A DNA stretch of 39,864 nucleotides from positions 1-39,864 of IMG/VR virus record IMGVR_UViG_3300048921_000352. One strand, written 5' to 3'. How positions within the stretch are numbered: the first letter of the stretch is position 1; every line of letters starts with the position of its first letter. Shown here piece by piece: positions 15,731 through 24,175 of this stretch. Position numbers and translations under genes: made by a program. The DNA comes from a virus. The notes below the pieces were generated by a model. That model saw nothing but the letters and a program-made list of their open reading frames with translations, was not told where the DNA came from and searched no databases.

Positions 15731-17690
15731 TGCGAATTCGCAGTTTTTTGCGACCCTCACGAATGTGGGGATGGCCAAGCAGGCGAATGCCGATGCACTC
15801 GGCATTGCCTGGAAAATCACCGACATGGGGATTGGGGATGGCAACCCTGCAGGTGTGGCCGACCCGCCCAATCCCATTCCGTCGGCCAGCCAGACCAAGC
15901 TGCTCAACGAGTGGCGCCGCAAGCCGCTGAATCAGCTTCGAGTTGACCCGGTCAACCCGGCGGTGATCATCGCCGAGCAGATCATTCCGGCCGATGAGGG
16001 CGGTAAATGGATCCGCGAAATTGGCCTGTACGATGCGGACGGTGATCTGGTCGCCGTCGCAAACTGTGCGCCAAGTTTCAAGCCATTGTTGTCGCAAGGC
16101 TCGGGCCGCACGCAGGTTGTGCGGATGAATTTTGTAGTGTCCAGCACTGGGAACATCACGCTCAAGATTGACCCGGCCGTGGTGCTGGCAACACGGGAGT
16201 TTGTCGAGCAGCGGATCATGGAGGAGCTTTACAAGCTCGACAACAAACAATCGGTGCGGGCTGCCACGTCGGCCAACATTGCGCTGGCGGGCCTGCAGAC
16301 TATTGATGGCGTTGTATTGGCGGTTGGTGATCGGGTGCTGGTAAAAAACCAGACCGCTGCCAAGGACAATGGGCTGTACGTCGTGGCAGCGGGTGCCTGG
16401 GCGCGAGCGGCGGACGCTGACAGCAATGCGGAGGTGACATCCGCGCTACTGGTATCGGTTGAGCAGGGGGCCGCCCAGGCGGACACCCGATGGCAACTGA
16501 TCACGGACGGCGCGATCGTACTGGGGACGACGGCGCTGACGTTTCAGAACGTCACGCAAGGCTTTGCGCCGATCAATTCGCCGGCGCTGGTCAACCCTAC
16601 GGCGAACACACCGGCTCAGTTCGACAGTAGTAAGGCGCTGGCAACTACTGAATTCGTCCAGCGGGCGCTGGGCAGTTATGCGGATCTGGTGACGTACCCC
16701 GGGAGCATTGATTTGACGCCGTCCGATGTCGGGCGTCTGGTGTCCGTTGGCGGATCGGGATCAACCATTACCCTGCCGGATGCGAGCGTTGTTCCTCAGG
16801 GTTCTGTCGTTACGGTTCTTGCCGGGTTGAATGGGGCAACCTTCAAGGCGAAGGGCGCGCAAGCGTTAATTGCGATCAATGGCGCCTTGGGGCCTTTTAC
16901 GCAGCCTCAATCGACAATATCGGCTTTCCGGCGCTTGAATAACGGTCAGGGATGGGCGCTGGAAGGGGGCGATGGCGCGCTGAAGTATTCGCCGATTTTG
17001 CGGGGCGCGCATTGGGAGACGCAGCCACTATTCGACAACAGCAAAGCGTTTGCGACAACGGAATTCGTGCAAAGAGCTTTGAACGGATACGCCTCTTTTC
17101 AGGTTATTTCGGCTTCTCGAAACTTGGCGCTGACCGACATTGGTGCGCTTCTCTGGTTTAACTCGGTTGGTTCGTACAGCCTGAACCTGCTGGCTCCCTC
17201 GGTGATGGGCGTCCCCAATACGGGGGGAAGTTTTACGGTGTTCTGCACATCTGTCGGAGGGACTATTACCGCCTCAGGCGGCGCAACTATTCAGGATCAG
17301 TCGGGCGGACTTTCGGCCTCTTACGTGATGAAGCTAGGCCAGTCGGCCAAGTTTGTGGCGACCGGCCCGTCCCAATGGACGGTTCTGGAGTCTACAGCGA
17401 GCCTTGGTAAAAACGCCGACTTTGCCGCTGTCCTTGGGATTGCTGCTGCCAGTCAGCAGCTTCCGGGGCTGATGATCAAAGTGGGAAACATCGCGAACGG
17501 TTCGACTGCAGCAACGATCCCGCTGACTTTCCCGGTGTCGTTTCCAAATGTCTGTGTTGCCTTGGTGCTTACGCCATGGTCAACCGGCGGCAGTGCGTAC
17601 TCGCATAATGGACGAGACAAGTCGGGCGCCACTATTTCCCGAGTCGCTAACGCCAATTTCTACTTTGACTACATCGCTATCGGGTATTAA
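15723..17690 (+). CDS. Tail fibre protein (P2 gpH-like)
   Basis: This 655-residue host-range protein has three parts. Residues about 1-165 match the DUF3751-type N terminus that fixes the fibre to the baseplate (FFATLTNVGMAKQANADALG; IREIGLYDADGDLVAVAN). The middle has a LATREFVEQ start and two copies of a trimerisation-type repeat (DSSKALATTEFVQRALGSYA near residue 300 and DNSKAFATTEFVQRALNGYA near 436). The C terminus ends FYFDYIAIGY, the usual end of fibre tip domains. The middle is glycine-rich and beta-like. A chaperone gene follows after two bases, as is normal for adhesins of this type. Confidence 0.88.
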   Translation: MIDANSQFFATLTNVGMAKQANADALGIAWKITDMGIGDGNPAGVADPPNPIPSASQTKLLNEWRRKPLNQLRVDPVNPAVIIAEQIIPADEGGKWIREIGLYDADGDLVAVANCAPSFKPLLSQGSGRTQVVRMNFVVSSTGNITLKIDPAVVLATREFVEQRIMEELYKLDNKQSVRAATSANIALAGLQTIDGVVLAVGDRVLVKNQTAAKDNGLYVVAAGAWARAADADSNAEVTSALLVSVEQGAAQADTRWQLITDGAIVLGTTALTFQNVTQGFAPINSPALVNPTANTPAQFDSSKALATTEFVQRALGSYADLVTYPGSIDLTPSDVGRLVSVGGSGSTITLPDASVVPQGSVVTVLAGLNGATFKAKGAQALIAINGALGPFTQPQSTISAFRRLNNGQGWALEGGDGALKYSPILRGAHWETQPLFDNSKAFATTEFVQRALNGYASFQVISASRNLALTDIGALLWFNSVGSYSLNLLAPSVMGVPNTGGSFTVFCTSVGGTITASGGATIQDQSGGLSASYVMKLGQSAKFVATGPSQWTVLESTASLGKNADFAAVLGIAAASQQLPGLMIKVGNIANGSTAATIPLTFPVSFPNVCVALVLTPWSTGGSAYSHNGRDKSGATISRVANANFYFDYIAIGY

Positions 17691-17692
17691 AC

Positions 17693-18154
17693 ATGGCCAA
17701 GTTCTACAGTCGTATCGATGATGCCCGGGGTGGCTTTTTTGACTCTGATACTCATGGGGAAGTTGGAAGCCCGGGCTGCACCATTCCAAAGGGCGCCAAG
17801 CAAATCACCGACGAGCTTCACGCGGATCTTGTTGCGGCACAAAGCGGGGGGAAGTTGATTGTCCCTGATCCTGAGGGCTACCCGATTGCGATAGATCCGC
17901 CGCCGCCGGATGCCGAGACGCTGGCCGAAGCTGAGCGCGTATGGCGCGATGGGCAACTCGCCCTGACCGATCCGCTGGTGTCTCGGCATCGTGACGAAGT
18001 CGAGGAAGGCGTATCGACCTCGATCACAGCCGAGCAGTACGCGGAATTGCAGGCCTACCGCCGGCAGTTGCGCGACTGGCCGCAAGGCTCGCTGTTCCCG
18101 CTCGCAGAACACCGACCGACAGCGCCGATCTGGCTTAGTGAACAAGTCACCTAA
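17693..18154 (+). CDS. Tail fibre assembly chaperone
   Basis: This 153-residue protein of the Tfa / tail fibre assembly family has an N-terminal FYSRIDDARGGFFDSDTHGE segment, a PDPEGYPIAIDPPPPD linker and a C-terminal EEGVSTSITAEQYAELQAYRRQLRDWPQ block that is typical. It helps the fibre tip fold and trimerise and is probably specific to the preceding fibre, so the two would be exchanged together. It ends at a pair of strong terminators. Confidence 0.87.
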   Translation: MAKFYSRIDDARGGFFDSDTHGEVGSPGCTIPKGAKQITDELHADLVAAQSGGKLIVPDPEGYPIAIDPPPPDAETLAEAERVWRDGQLALTDPLVSRHRDEVEEGVSTSITAEQYAELQAYRRQLRDWPQGSLFPLAEHRPTAPIWLSEQVT

Positions 18155-18180
18155 ACGCCCCGCACTGACGGGGCGTTTTT
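18153..18180 (+). terminator. Strong intrinsic terminator after fibre chaperone
   Basis: A ten-base perfect stem, AAACGCCCCG (18153-18162) and CGGGGCGTTT (18169-18178), has a six-base loop and a T run to 18180. It starts at the chaperone stop codon. It is the strongest hairpin in the tail operon, and its position after the fibre block suggests a transcript boundary. Confidence 0.85.
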
Positions 18181-18212
18181 CATTCCGCCACACGTAACCC
18201 CAACACCTTGAG

Positions 18213-18236
18213 CCTCGCACATACGCGGGGTTTTTT
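18213..18236 (+). terminator. Second terminator-like hairpin before the sheath gene
   Basis: A six-base stem, CCTCGC (18213-18218) with GCGGGG (18225-18230, one wobble pair), has a loop ACATAC and six Ts to 18236. It lies about 20 bases before the sheath start and in tandem with the hairpin at 18153. Similar hairpins sit just before other starts in this phage. Confidence 0.6.
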
Positions 18237-18257
18237 CGTTTCTGGAGAATGAGCCTT

Positions 18258-19424
18258 ATGAGTTTCTTTCACGGCGTCACGACCACCTCGGTCGATACCG
18301 GCGCACGCACTATCTCGCTGCCGTCCTCGTCGATCATCGGCCTGTGCGATACCTTCAGCCCTGGCTTGGTGGGTGGCGGTACGGCCAAGGCCGGCGAACT
18401 CAAGCTGATCACCACCGAACGTGAAGCCATTGCAGCGTTCGGCGCCGATTCAGCGATCACTAAGGCCTGCAAGGCGATTTACGCCAAGGCCAAGGCAGTA
18501 ATCGTCGCCATCGGTGTGCCGAAGATGGACGACCCGGCGCTGCAGACCTCGGCCATCATCGGGGGTGAGTTGGCGTCCGGTCAGCGTACCGGTCTGCAGG
18601 CGCTGCTCGATGGCAAGAGCCTGTTCAACGCTCAGCCGCGGATGTTGATTGCACCAGGTCATTCGGCCACGCAGGCGGTGGCCACCGCCATCGACGGTCT
18701 GGCGCAGAAGCTTCGCGCCATTGGCATCATCGACGGGCCATGCACCACCGACGAGGCTGCAATGGCTTATGCCAAGAACTTCGGCAGTCGCAACCTGTTC
18801 ATGGTCGACCCCGGTGTGCAGTTCTGGGACACCGGCGAAAGTAAGACGGTGGACGCGCCCGGTTCGGCCTGGACTGCCGGCCTGTTTGCCTGGACGGATG
18901 CCACCTACGGTTTCTGGGCCTCGCCGTCGAACAAGGAATTCACCGGCATTACCGGTACCACCCGTGCGGTCGAGTACCTGGACGGCGATGAGACCTGCCG
19001 AGCCAACCTGCTCAACAACGCCAACATCACTACGATCATTCGTGATGACGGTTTCCGTCTCTGGGGCAACCGCACGTTGTCGAGCGATCCGAAATGGGCG
19101 TTCGTCACCCGCGTACGCACGCTGTTCATCCTCATGGATGCGGTACAGGCCGGTCACAAATGGGCGGTCGACCGCTCGATCACCAAGACTTACGTCAAGG
19201 ACGTCACCGACGGCCTAGAAGCGTTCATGCGCGACCTGAAGAACCAAGGCGCGGTGATCAACTTCGAGGTGTTCCCGGATCACGAATTGAACACGGCCAG
19301 CCAGATCGAGCAGGGCAAGGTGTACTGGCGGATCCGCTTCACCGACGTGCCGCCGGCTGAAAACCCGAACTTCCTTTTCGAGGTCACCAACGAGTGGATG
19401 ACCGAAGTGCTTGAACCTGCCTAA
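18258..19424 (+). CDS. Contractile tail sheath protein (P2 FI-like)
   Basis: This 388-residue sheath subunit starts at the ATG at 18258 (MSFFHGVTTTSVDTGARTIS), which has GGAG ten bases upstream. The ATG at 18249 would be only one base from that site. Family segments include SSIIGLCDTF, the KAKAVIVAIGV turn, GVQFWDTGESKTVDAPGSAW, and the C-terminal LKNQGAVINFEVFPDHELN with VYWRIRFTDVPPAENP, where sheath subunits knit together. Contraction of this sheath drives the tube through the envelope. Confidence 0.93.
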   Translation: MSFFHGVTTTSVDTGARTISLPSSSIIGLCDTFSPGLVGGGTAKAGELKLITTEREAIAAFGADSAITKACKAIYAKAKAVIVAIGVPKMDDPALQTSAIIGGELASGQRTGLQALLDGKSLFNAQPRMLIAPGHSATQAVATAIDGLAQKLRAIGIIDGPCTTDEAAMAYAKNFGSRNLFMVDPGVQFWDTGESKTVDAPGSAWTAGLFAWTDATYGFWASPSNKEFTGITGTTRAVEYLDGDETCRANLLNNANITTIIRDDGFRLWGNRTLSSDPKWAFVTRVRTLFILMDAVQAGHKWAVDRSITKTYVKDVTDGLEAFMRDLKNQGAVINFEVFPDHELNTASQIEQGKVYWRIRFTDVPPAENPNFLFEVTNEWMTEVLEPA

Positions 19425-19436
19425 GGAGGCACCCTG

Positions 19437-19940
19437 ATGATTCCTGAAGTTCTCTCCAACTGCGCCGGGTTTATCGACGGCGTCAGTTTTGCCGGTGAAA
19501 TGCCGAGCCTCACCTTGCCCAAGGTGGTCCTGAAAACCGAAGCCTACCGAGGCGGCGGTATGGCCGGCGAGGTCGAGATCCCGACCGGCGTGGAAAAGCT
19601 CGAAGCCGGTTTCACCACCAACGGTGTTCGTCGCGAAGCGCTGAAGTTTTTCGGCCTGTCTGATCGCACCGCCTGCAGCGCGGTGTTCCGAGGCTCATTT
19701 AAAGGCCTGAAGGGTAAGGTCACCCCAGTCATCGTCACCATGCGTGGCGGTATCAAGGAAGTGGACATGGGCGACTGGAAGCCCGGCGACAAGGCCGAGA
19801 CCAAACACAACATGGCACTGACCTACTACAAGCTCGAAGTCGCCGGCCGCGTGGTTTACGAGATCGACATGCTGGGCATGGTCCTGGTCGTCGACGGCGT
19901 CGACCAGCTCGCTGACGAACGTTCGGCCCTGGGCCTTTAA
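19437..19940 (+). CDS. Tail tube protein (P2 FII-like)
   Basis: This 167-residue tube subunit of the P2 FII family has LTLPKVVLKTEAYRGGGMAGEVEIP, VRREALKFFGLSD and the C-terminal MALTYYKLEVAGRVVYEIDMLG. A strong AGGAGG lies before the ATG at 19437. It follows the sheath gene by twelve bases, the fixed order of sheath then tube in contractile phages. Confidence 0.93.
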   Translation: MIPEVLSNCAGFIDGVSFAGEMPSLTLPKVVLKTEAYRGGGMAGEVEIPTGVEKLEAGFTTNGVRREALKFFGLSDRTACSAVFRGSFKGLKGKVTPVIVTMRGGIKEVDMGDWKPGDKAETKHNMALTYYKLEVAGRVVYEIDMLGMVLVVDGVDQLADERSALGL

Positions 19941-19951
19941 GGAACGATGAA

Positions 19952-20272
19952 ATGACGCAAACGAATCAAGCAACTCAAGAAAAACCACTGCCAAGCTGGC
20001 TGCAACTGACCGAGGAAGGCTTTCGCATTTCGTTGCGACACCCCACCGAGCTGTCGGGTGTGCTGGTCGACACCCTGACCATTCGCGCGCCGTGTGTGCG
20101 AGACATTCGGGCTGCGCAAGCGGCCTGCAACGGCGATGAGGAAAAGCGCGAAATGTCGCTGTTTTCCTCGCTGACTCAGACCCCGGAACAGGATCTGATG
20201 GCCCTCAAACTGGTCGACTACATGCGCCTGCAGAAAGGCTATTTTCGTCTGGTCCAAGACGACGAGATTTGA
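19952..20272 (+). CDS. Tail assembly chaperone E (P2 E / Mu gp41-like)
   Basis: This 106-residue protein lies between tube and tape measure, where contractile phages encode a chaperone pair for tape-measure folding. It has the usual pattern of a Pro-rich N terminus, FRISLRHPTEL, LTIRAPCVRDIRAAQ and a C-terminal LMALKLVDYMRLQKGYF helix (tail assembly chaperone of the P2 gpE type). AAGGA precedes the ATG. A second open frame reaches past its stop and seems to be reached by frameshifting; see the next entry. Confidence 0.8.
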   Translation: MTQTNQATQEKPLPSWLQLTEEGFRISLRHPTELSGVLVDTLTIRAPCVRDIRAAQAACNGDEEKREMSLFSSLTQTPEQDLMALKLVDYMRLQKGYFRLVQDDEI

Positions 20273-20384
20273 CGGGCCGACGTTGAAGGGGCTGGCCAAG
20301 CGACTCGCCAAGGAGACCGGTTTCTCGGCTGCCGAGATCATGGCCATGCCCTTCAACGACATCGTGTGGTGGCTCACGGACTGA
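20199..20384 (+). CDS. Frameshift extension of the tail chaperone (E' frame)
   Basis: A second frame is open from 20199 to the stop at 20384 and overlaps the end of gene E. After the E stop it reads TLKGLAKRLAKETGFSAAEI then MAMPFNDIVWWLTD, which resembles the E'/gp42-type C-terminal half of frameshifted chaperones. It has no start of its own with a good ribosome site. The frame is reached by a +1 or a -2 shift from E, not the -1 shift of P2. The E stop context is GAG ATT TGA C. The product is probably an E-E' fusion made at low level. Confidence 0.65.
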   Translation, partial: WPSNWSTTCACRKAIFVWSKTTRFDGPTLKGLAKRLAKETGFSAAEIMAMPFNDIVWWLTD

Positions 20385-20420
20385 GCCATTTCCAATCATC
20401 CTCGACCCAAGGACACGCAC

Positions 20421-23045
20421 ATGGCGAAGAACCTCGCACTCGGCTTTGTCATCGGCGGCGCCGTCGATCCGACGGTGGGCAAAGCGTTCAAGGACGTCGA
20501 AAGCAAGATCAAGCACCTGGACACGGTCGGTAGCAAAGCCCGGGTGCTGCAGAACACCATCGGCGACACCATGCGTTTGCGCGAGGAGTGGCGCAAGGCG
20601 CACGCAACCGGCGCCGCCGGTGCCGACAAGCTGTTGTCCAAATACGAAAAGAATCTTGACCTGCTCAAGAAACAGGGCGTCGAGGTCGGACGTTTGAGCA
20701 AGGCCTACGCCACGATGGGTCGCGTTGCGGCCGGTGCCGAACTCAAAGCGCTCGGCCACCGGCAACTGGATGAAGGTCGGCAGGGCATGAAAAGCACCCT
20801 CGGCCAGGCCGGTGCCCTGACGGCCGCCGTGGCCATCCCGACCAAGGTCAGCGCGGACTACGGCGCGATCATTCGTGACATCGCGATCAAGGCCAACATT
20901 GCCAACACGCCAGAAGAAACTCAGCTCTCCAAAACCGTGATCGACACGTCGCGGGATACGGGCATGGCGCGTAACCAGGTGGCCGAGTTGGTCAACGCTC
21001 TGGTCGGTGCCGGCATGGAGCTGGACAAGGCACTGGCCTATGCGCCGACGGCGGCCAAGTTCGCTGTGGGGCAGGGATCGGACGGTACGGAAACCGCCAA
21101 GATGATCAACGCCCTGGGGCAGAACGCCAAGATCACCGACCCGGCCGTGATGCAAAAGGCGCTCGAGGCCATCGCCTATCAGGGACAGGCAGGCAGTTTT
21201 GAAGCGGTTGACATGGCCAAGTGGTTTCCTGAGCTGTTGGCCGGCATGGGCAAGCTGGGCATCACCGGCATGGACTCGGTGTCGCAATTGGGCGCGATGT
21301 TGCAGGTGCAGATGAAGACTGCCGGCGGCTCGGACGAGGCGGCCAACAACCTGAAAAACTGGATGGAGAAGATCGGCTCTGGTGAAACGGTCAAGGCGTA
21401 TGAAAAGGCGGGCATCGACTACAAGGGGTCGATGCAGACCGGTCTGCAGAACGGCAAATCCACGCTGGAATCCAGTTTCGCGCTGGCCCAGAAATACATC
21501 GAAGCGACGGATCCGAAGCGCGCTGCCGAGATGGCCAAAGCTGTGGCCGGCATCAGCAAGGAGAGTGATCCGGAAAAGGCCAAGGGCATGATGAAGTCCT
21601 TGGAAGAGGCCTTGCGCACAGGCGACCTGTTCGCTGACATGCAGGTCAAGGCTGCTTTGACCGCGTACATGCAGAACAAGGATCTGTATGAGCAACTGAA
21701 GAAAGACTCGGCCAATGCCACCGGGATCCTCGACAAGAACCTGGCTGAGCGCCGGCAAACGTCCGCGCAAAAATGGTCCGAGATGGCCCAGAGCATGGAC
21801 GATGCCATGCGCAGCATCGGTGATGCGATTCGCCCGGTCACTGATGCGGTGGCGGAGGGCATTACCAATGTCAGTCGTCAGCTCGCAGGCCTGTCCGATG
21901 AGTCGCCACGTTTGGTGACGGCCATTGGCACCGCTGTGGCAGGCCTGGTCGCGCTCAAGGGGGCCGTCAGCGCATTCAAGATGGGTAAGGGCCTGATGAA
22001 TATCGGGCGCGGCTCCTTGATGGGCAACCCGAACATTCCGCAAAAGGTCATCGTCACCAACCTGTCGGCCATGGGCGGTGGACTGGATGCCGGCGACTTC
22101 GATACCGATCGTGAAGGGAAGAAAGGCAAGGGCGGCAAGGGCGGAGGGGGCGGCGGCAAAGAGGATATTACCCGTGGAGGTGGCGGTGGCCCTAGCGTTG
22201 GTTCTGTCGTGAAAGGAACTGCCGTGGTCGCCATCGCTGAGGCGGGGTACAAGGTCTGGGACACCTATCAGAACGCCGAAACTCAGGATGAAAAAGCCGA
22301 GGGTTACGGGCAAGCAGCGGGCGGCTTGGCCGGCACACTGGCCGGTGCTGCAGCAGGGGCCGCTATCGGATCGGCCATCCCCATCATTGGCACCATGGTC
22401 GGCGGATTGATTGGTGGCTATCTCGGTTACATGGGCGGCGACGCACTCGGCGGCTTTGCGGGCAAAGAGCTGTTCGGAACCCCCGACTCACTCAAGAAGG
22501 TGCCGGACGCTGGGCCGCTGATGATGGTCAATGCCGGGCAGAGTATTCCGCCGGTGATGGGCGATATCGCTCGTTCATTCGCGCCGGTACCGGTCGTCAA
22601 AGACATGGTTCAGCCGCAACCAAAAATGTTGCCGCTGCTGACCGGTGCTGCGCCCTTACCTCAAGCGACTCCCGACAGTCCCAAGCCGCTACTGGTTCCG
22701 ACGCAAGTGTTGCCGGCACAGGTACCAACGCCGCCCGTTTCCAAGCCACTGCTGTCTGAACGTGAGACGCCTGCGACAGCATTGGGGGATGTCACGCGTG
22801 CATTGAATCAGCCGGTATCCCCAGCGGTACCGGCGATGCTCGCACCGCCTGCAACTGCGAAACCTCAGTCAACCAAGGTCGAGCAGCGGTTCGATATTCA
22901 GGCGCCCCTGCATGTCACCGTACAGGGGGACGTGAAAGATCCGGCGCAACTGGCGCGAGAGCTTCAACCTTACATCGATCAGCAGTGGCGTCAGTCCACG
23001 CAGCAGTTGCAAAACCGCTCGCTGTTCGACGAACCGCATGTGTAA
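20421..23045 (+). CDS. Tail tape measure protein
   Basis: This 874-residue protein is the longest in the window, as expected for the ruler that sets tail length. The N terminus (LALGFVIGGAVDPTVGKAF) and the TP901-like core follow the family pattern, with long Ala/Lys/Glu helices such as residues about 150-400. A Gly/Lys-rich linker lies near residues 565-595. A glycine-rich hydrophobic stretch (residues about 630-685) probably inserts in the inner membrane during DNA entry. A Pro-rich segment precedes the C-terminal helix. It follows the chaperone genes, as usual. Confidence 0.93.
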   Translation: MAKNLALGFVIGGAVDPTVGKAFKDVESKIKHLDTVGSKARVLQNTIGDTMRLREEWRKAHATGAAGADKLLSKYEKNLDLLKKQGVEVGRLSKAYATMGRVAAGAELKALGHRQLDEGRQGMKSTLGQAGALTAAVAIPTKVSADYGAIIRDIAIKANIANTPEETQLSKTVIDTSRDTGMARNQVAELVNALVGAGMELDKALAYAPTAAKFAVGQGSDGTETAKMINALGQNAKITDPAVMQKALEAIAYQGQAGSFEAVDMAKWFPELLAGMGKLGITGMDSVSQLGAMLQVQMKTAGGSDEAANNLKNWMEKIGSGETVKAYEKAGIDYKGSMQTGLQNGKSTLESSFALAQKYIEATDPKRAAEMAKAVAGISKESDPEKAKGMMKSLEEALRTGDLFADMQVKAALTAYMQNKDLYEQLKKDSANATGILDKNLAERRQTSAQKWSEMAQSMDDAMRSIGDAIRPVTDAVAEGITNVSRQLAGLSDESPRLVTAIGTAVAGLVALKGAVSAFKMGKGLMNIGRGSLMGNPNIPQKVIVTNLSAMGGGLDAGDFDTDREGKKGKGGKGGGGGGKEDITRGGGGGPSVGSVVKGTAVVAIAEAGYKVWDTYQNAETQDEKAEGYGQAAGGLAGTLAGAAAGAAIGSAIPIIGTMVGGLIGGYLGYMGGDALGGFAGKELFGTPDSLKKVPDAGPLMMVNAGQSIPPVMGDIARSFAPVPVVKDMVQPQPKMLPLLTGAAPLPQATPDSPKPLLVPTQVLPAQVPTPPVSKPLLSERETPATALGDVTRALNQPVSPAVPAMLAPPATAKPQSTKVEQRFDIQAPLHVTVQGDVKDPAQLARELQPYIDQQWRQSTQQLQNRSLFDEPHV

Positions 23046-23057
23046 CGAGGAGGGCCG

Positions 23058-23903
23058 ATGGCCTATATGGAGCAGCTGCAGTCGGGGCTGAAATATCTGG
23101 CGGCAGCAGGAGAGAGTGGTCGGCGCAGCCTCGACGGCATGATGGGACCGGTCAACGGTGCCATCAGCGAAATCAGCGGCGCGGCGTCGGAGCTGGAAGG
23201 GATTCCCTTTGTCGGTCCGGCGATGGGGGCAAAGCTGCAGCGTGTCATGCGCGGTGTCAGCGCGGCTCAGGCTAAGGTGGGCCAGGTGGTGGCCACCTAC
23301 AACAAGGCCACCCGTGCCGTATCGCAGATCGATGAGCGCATGGGCGAACTGAAGGAACAGGCCGCCCGGGCGTCCACCGCAATCAACAAAGTCGCCGGCA
23401 AGGTCAGCCCTTCGCTGGCCAACATCGTGCCGACCGGTTCGCTGGGTGGTGATGCCACGCCATTGCCGGAAGCGGTGAAGCCGTTTCCGCATTTGCTGAT
23501 CGTGCAACCGCAGGATTCACAGGCGCAGCCCTACTACTTCAACCTGGACACCGCAGCCTTTGATGAACTGCGGCGCTCGACCGAGTTTCGCTGGGCTTCG
23601 CAGGAACGGCTGACTCGGCGGCCAGCGCAACAGGCGGTTGGTATCGGTGAGGAAAAGATCACCCTCAAGGGCGCGATCTTTCCCGGTTTCAAGGGCGGAC
23701 TCAAACAACTGGACACTTTGCGCAGCCTCGGTGCTCAGCTCAAGCCGCTGACCTTGACCACCGGCTATGGCGACGTGCTCGGCACCTGGTGCTTGAAGAG
23801 CGTTGAAGAAGAACAGAGCGCGCTGCTGCAGGGCGGGATCCCGCGCAAGCAGGCGTTTACTTTGGAGTTTGTGCGTTATGGCGACGACCTGCAGAACGTC
23901 TGA
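23058..23903 (+). CDS. Tail protein U with an N-terminal extension
   Basis: This protein of 281 residues has a C-terminal half (from about residue 140: FPHLLIVQPQD, YYFNLDTAAFDELRRSTEF, and LGTWCLKSVEEEQSALL) that belongs to the P2 gpU family, a tail terminator or tail completion protein. The first 130 residues are helical and Ala-rich and are not part of the basic gpU domain. They could be a fused helper or a coiled extension that contacts the tape measure. GAGGAGG precedes the ATG. The end overlaps gene X by 26 bases. Confidence 0.85.
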   Translation: MAYMEQLQSGLKYLAAAGESGRRSLDGMMGPVNGAISEISGAASELEGIPFVGPAMGAKLQRVMRGVSAAQAKVGQVVATYNKATRAVSQIDERMGELKEQAARASTAINKVAGKVSPSLANIVPTGSLGGDATPLPEAVKPFPHLLIVQPQDSQAQPYYFNLDTAAFDELRRSTEFRWASQERLTRRPAQQAVGIGEEKITLKGAIFPGFKGGLKQLDTLRSLGAQLKPLTLTTGYGDVLGTWCLKSVEEEQSALLQGGIPRKQAFTLEFVRYGDDLQNV

Positions 23904-24084
23904 TGGGGATCTGTTGGACACCCTGTGTTACCACGCTTATGGGCACCTGGAGGGCACGATCGAGGCGGTGCTCGATGCCAATCAGGGATTGGCCGATGAG
24001 CCGCAACCTTACCGCGCCGGCATCGTGATCGAGCTGCCGGATCTACCTAGTCCCATTGAAGAAGGCCTAGCACTGTGGAGTTGA
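23878..24084 (+). CDS. Tail protein X (LysM-like)
   Basis: This 68-residue protein starts at the ATG at 23878 inside the end of the U gene (MATTCRTSDGDLLDTLCYHA). The repeat-like pattern DGDLLDTLCYHAYG, VEAVLDANQGLA-type helix and AGIVIELPDLP strand are the compact LysM-like fold of P2 gpX tail proteins. It is thought to sit in the baseplate hub. The U-X-D order is common in hybrid lambda-head, P2-tail phages. Confidence 0.88.
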   Translation: MATTCRTSDGDLLDTLCYHAYGHLEGTIEAVLDANQGLADEPQPYRAGIVIELPDLPSPIEEGLALWS

Positions 24085-24136
24085 TTGACTATAGTCAGGG
24101 CGTAGCCCTTGAAGTACCTGCAGTTTCGCCCCCTTC

Positions 24137-24162
24137 AAAACCCGCCCTGTGCGGGTTTTTTT
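24137..24162 (+). terminator. Strong hairpin before the late control D gene
   Basis: A nine-base stem, AAAACCCGC (24137-24145) and GCGGGTTTT (24151-24159), has a five-base loop and a T run to 24162. It lies 14 bases before the ATG of gene D and 53 bases after gene X. Confidence 0.8.
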
Positions 24163-24175
24163 ATGGGGAAGATAA

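Noticed and set aside
20205-22313. A 702-residue open frame on the minus strand opposite the tape measure gene
   Set aside because: It mirrors a GC-rich tape measure gene, is rich in His/Arg/Leu typical of antisense frames, and matches no family. The tape measure on the plus strand is certain.
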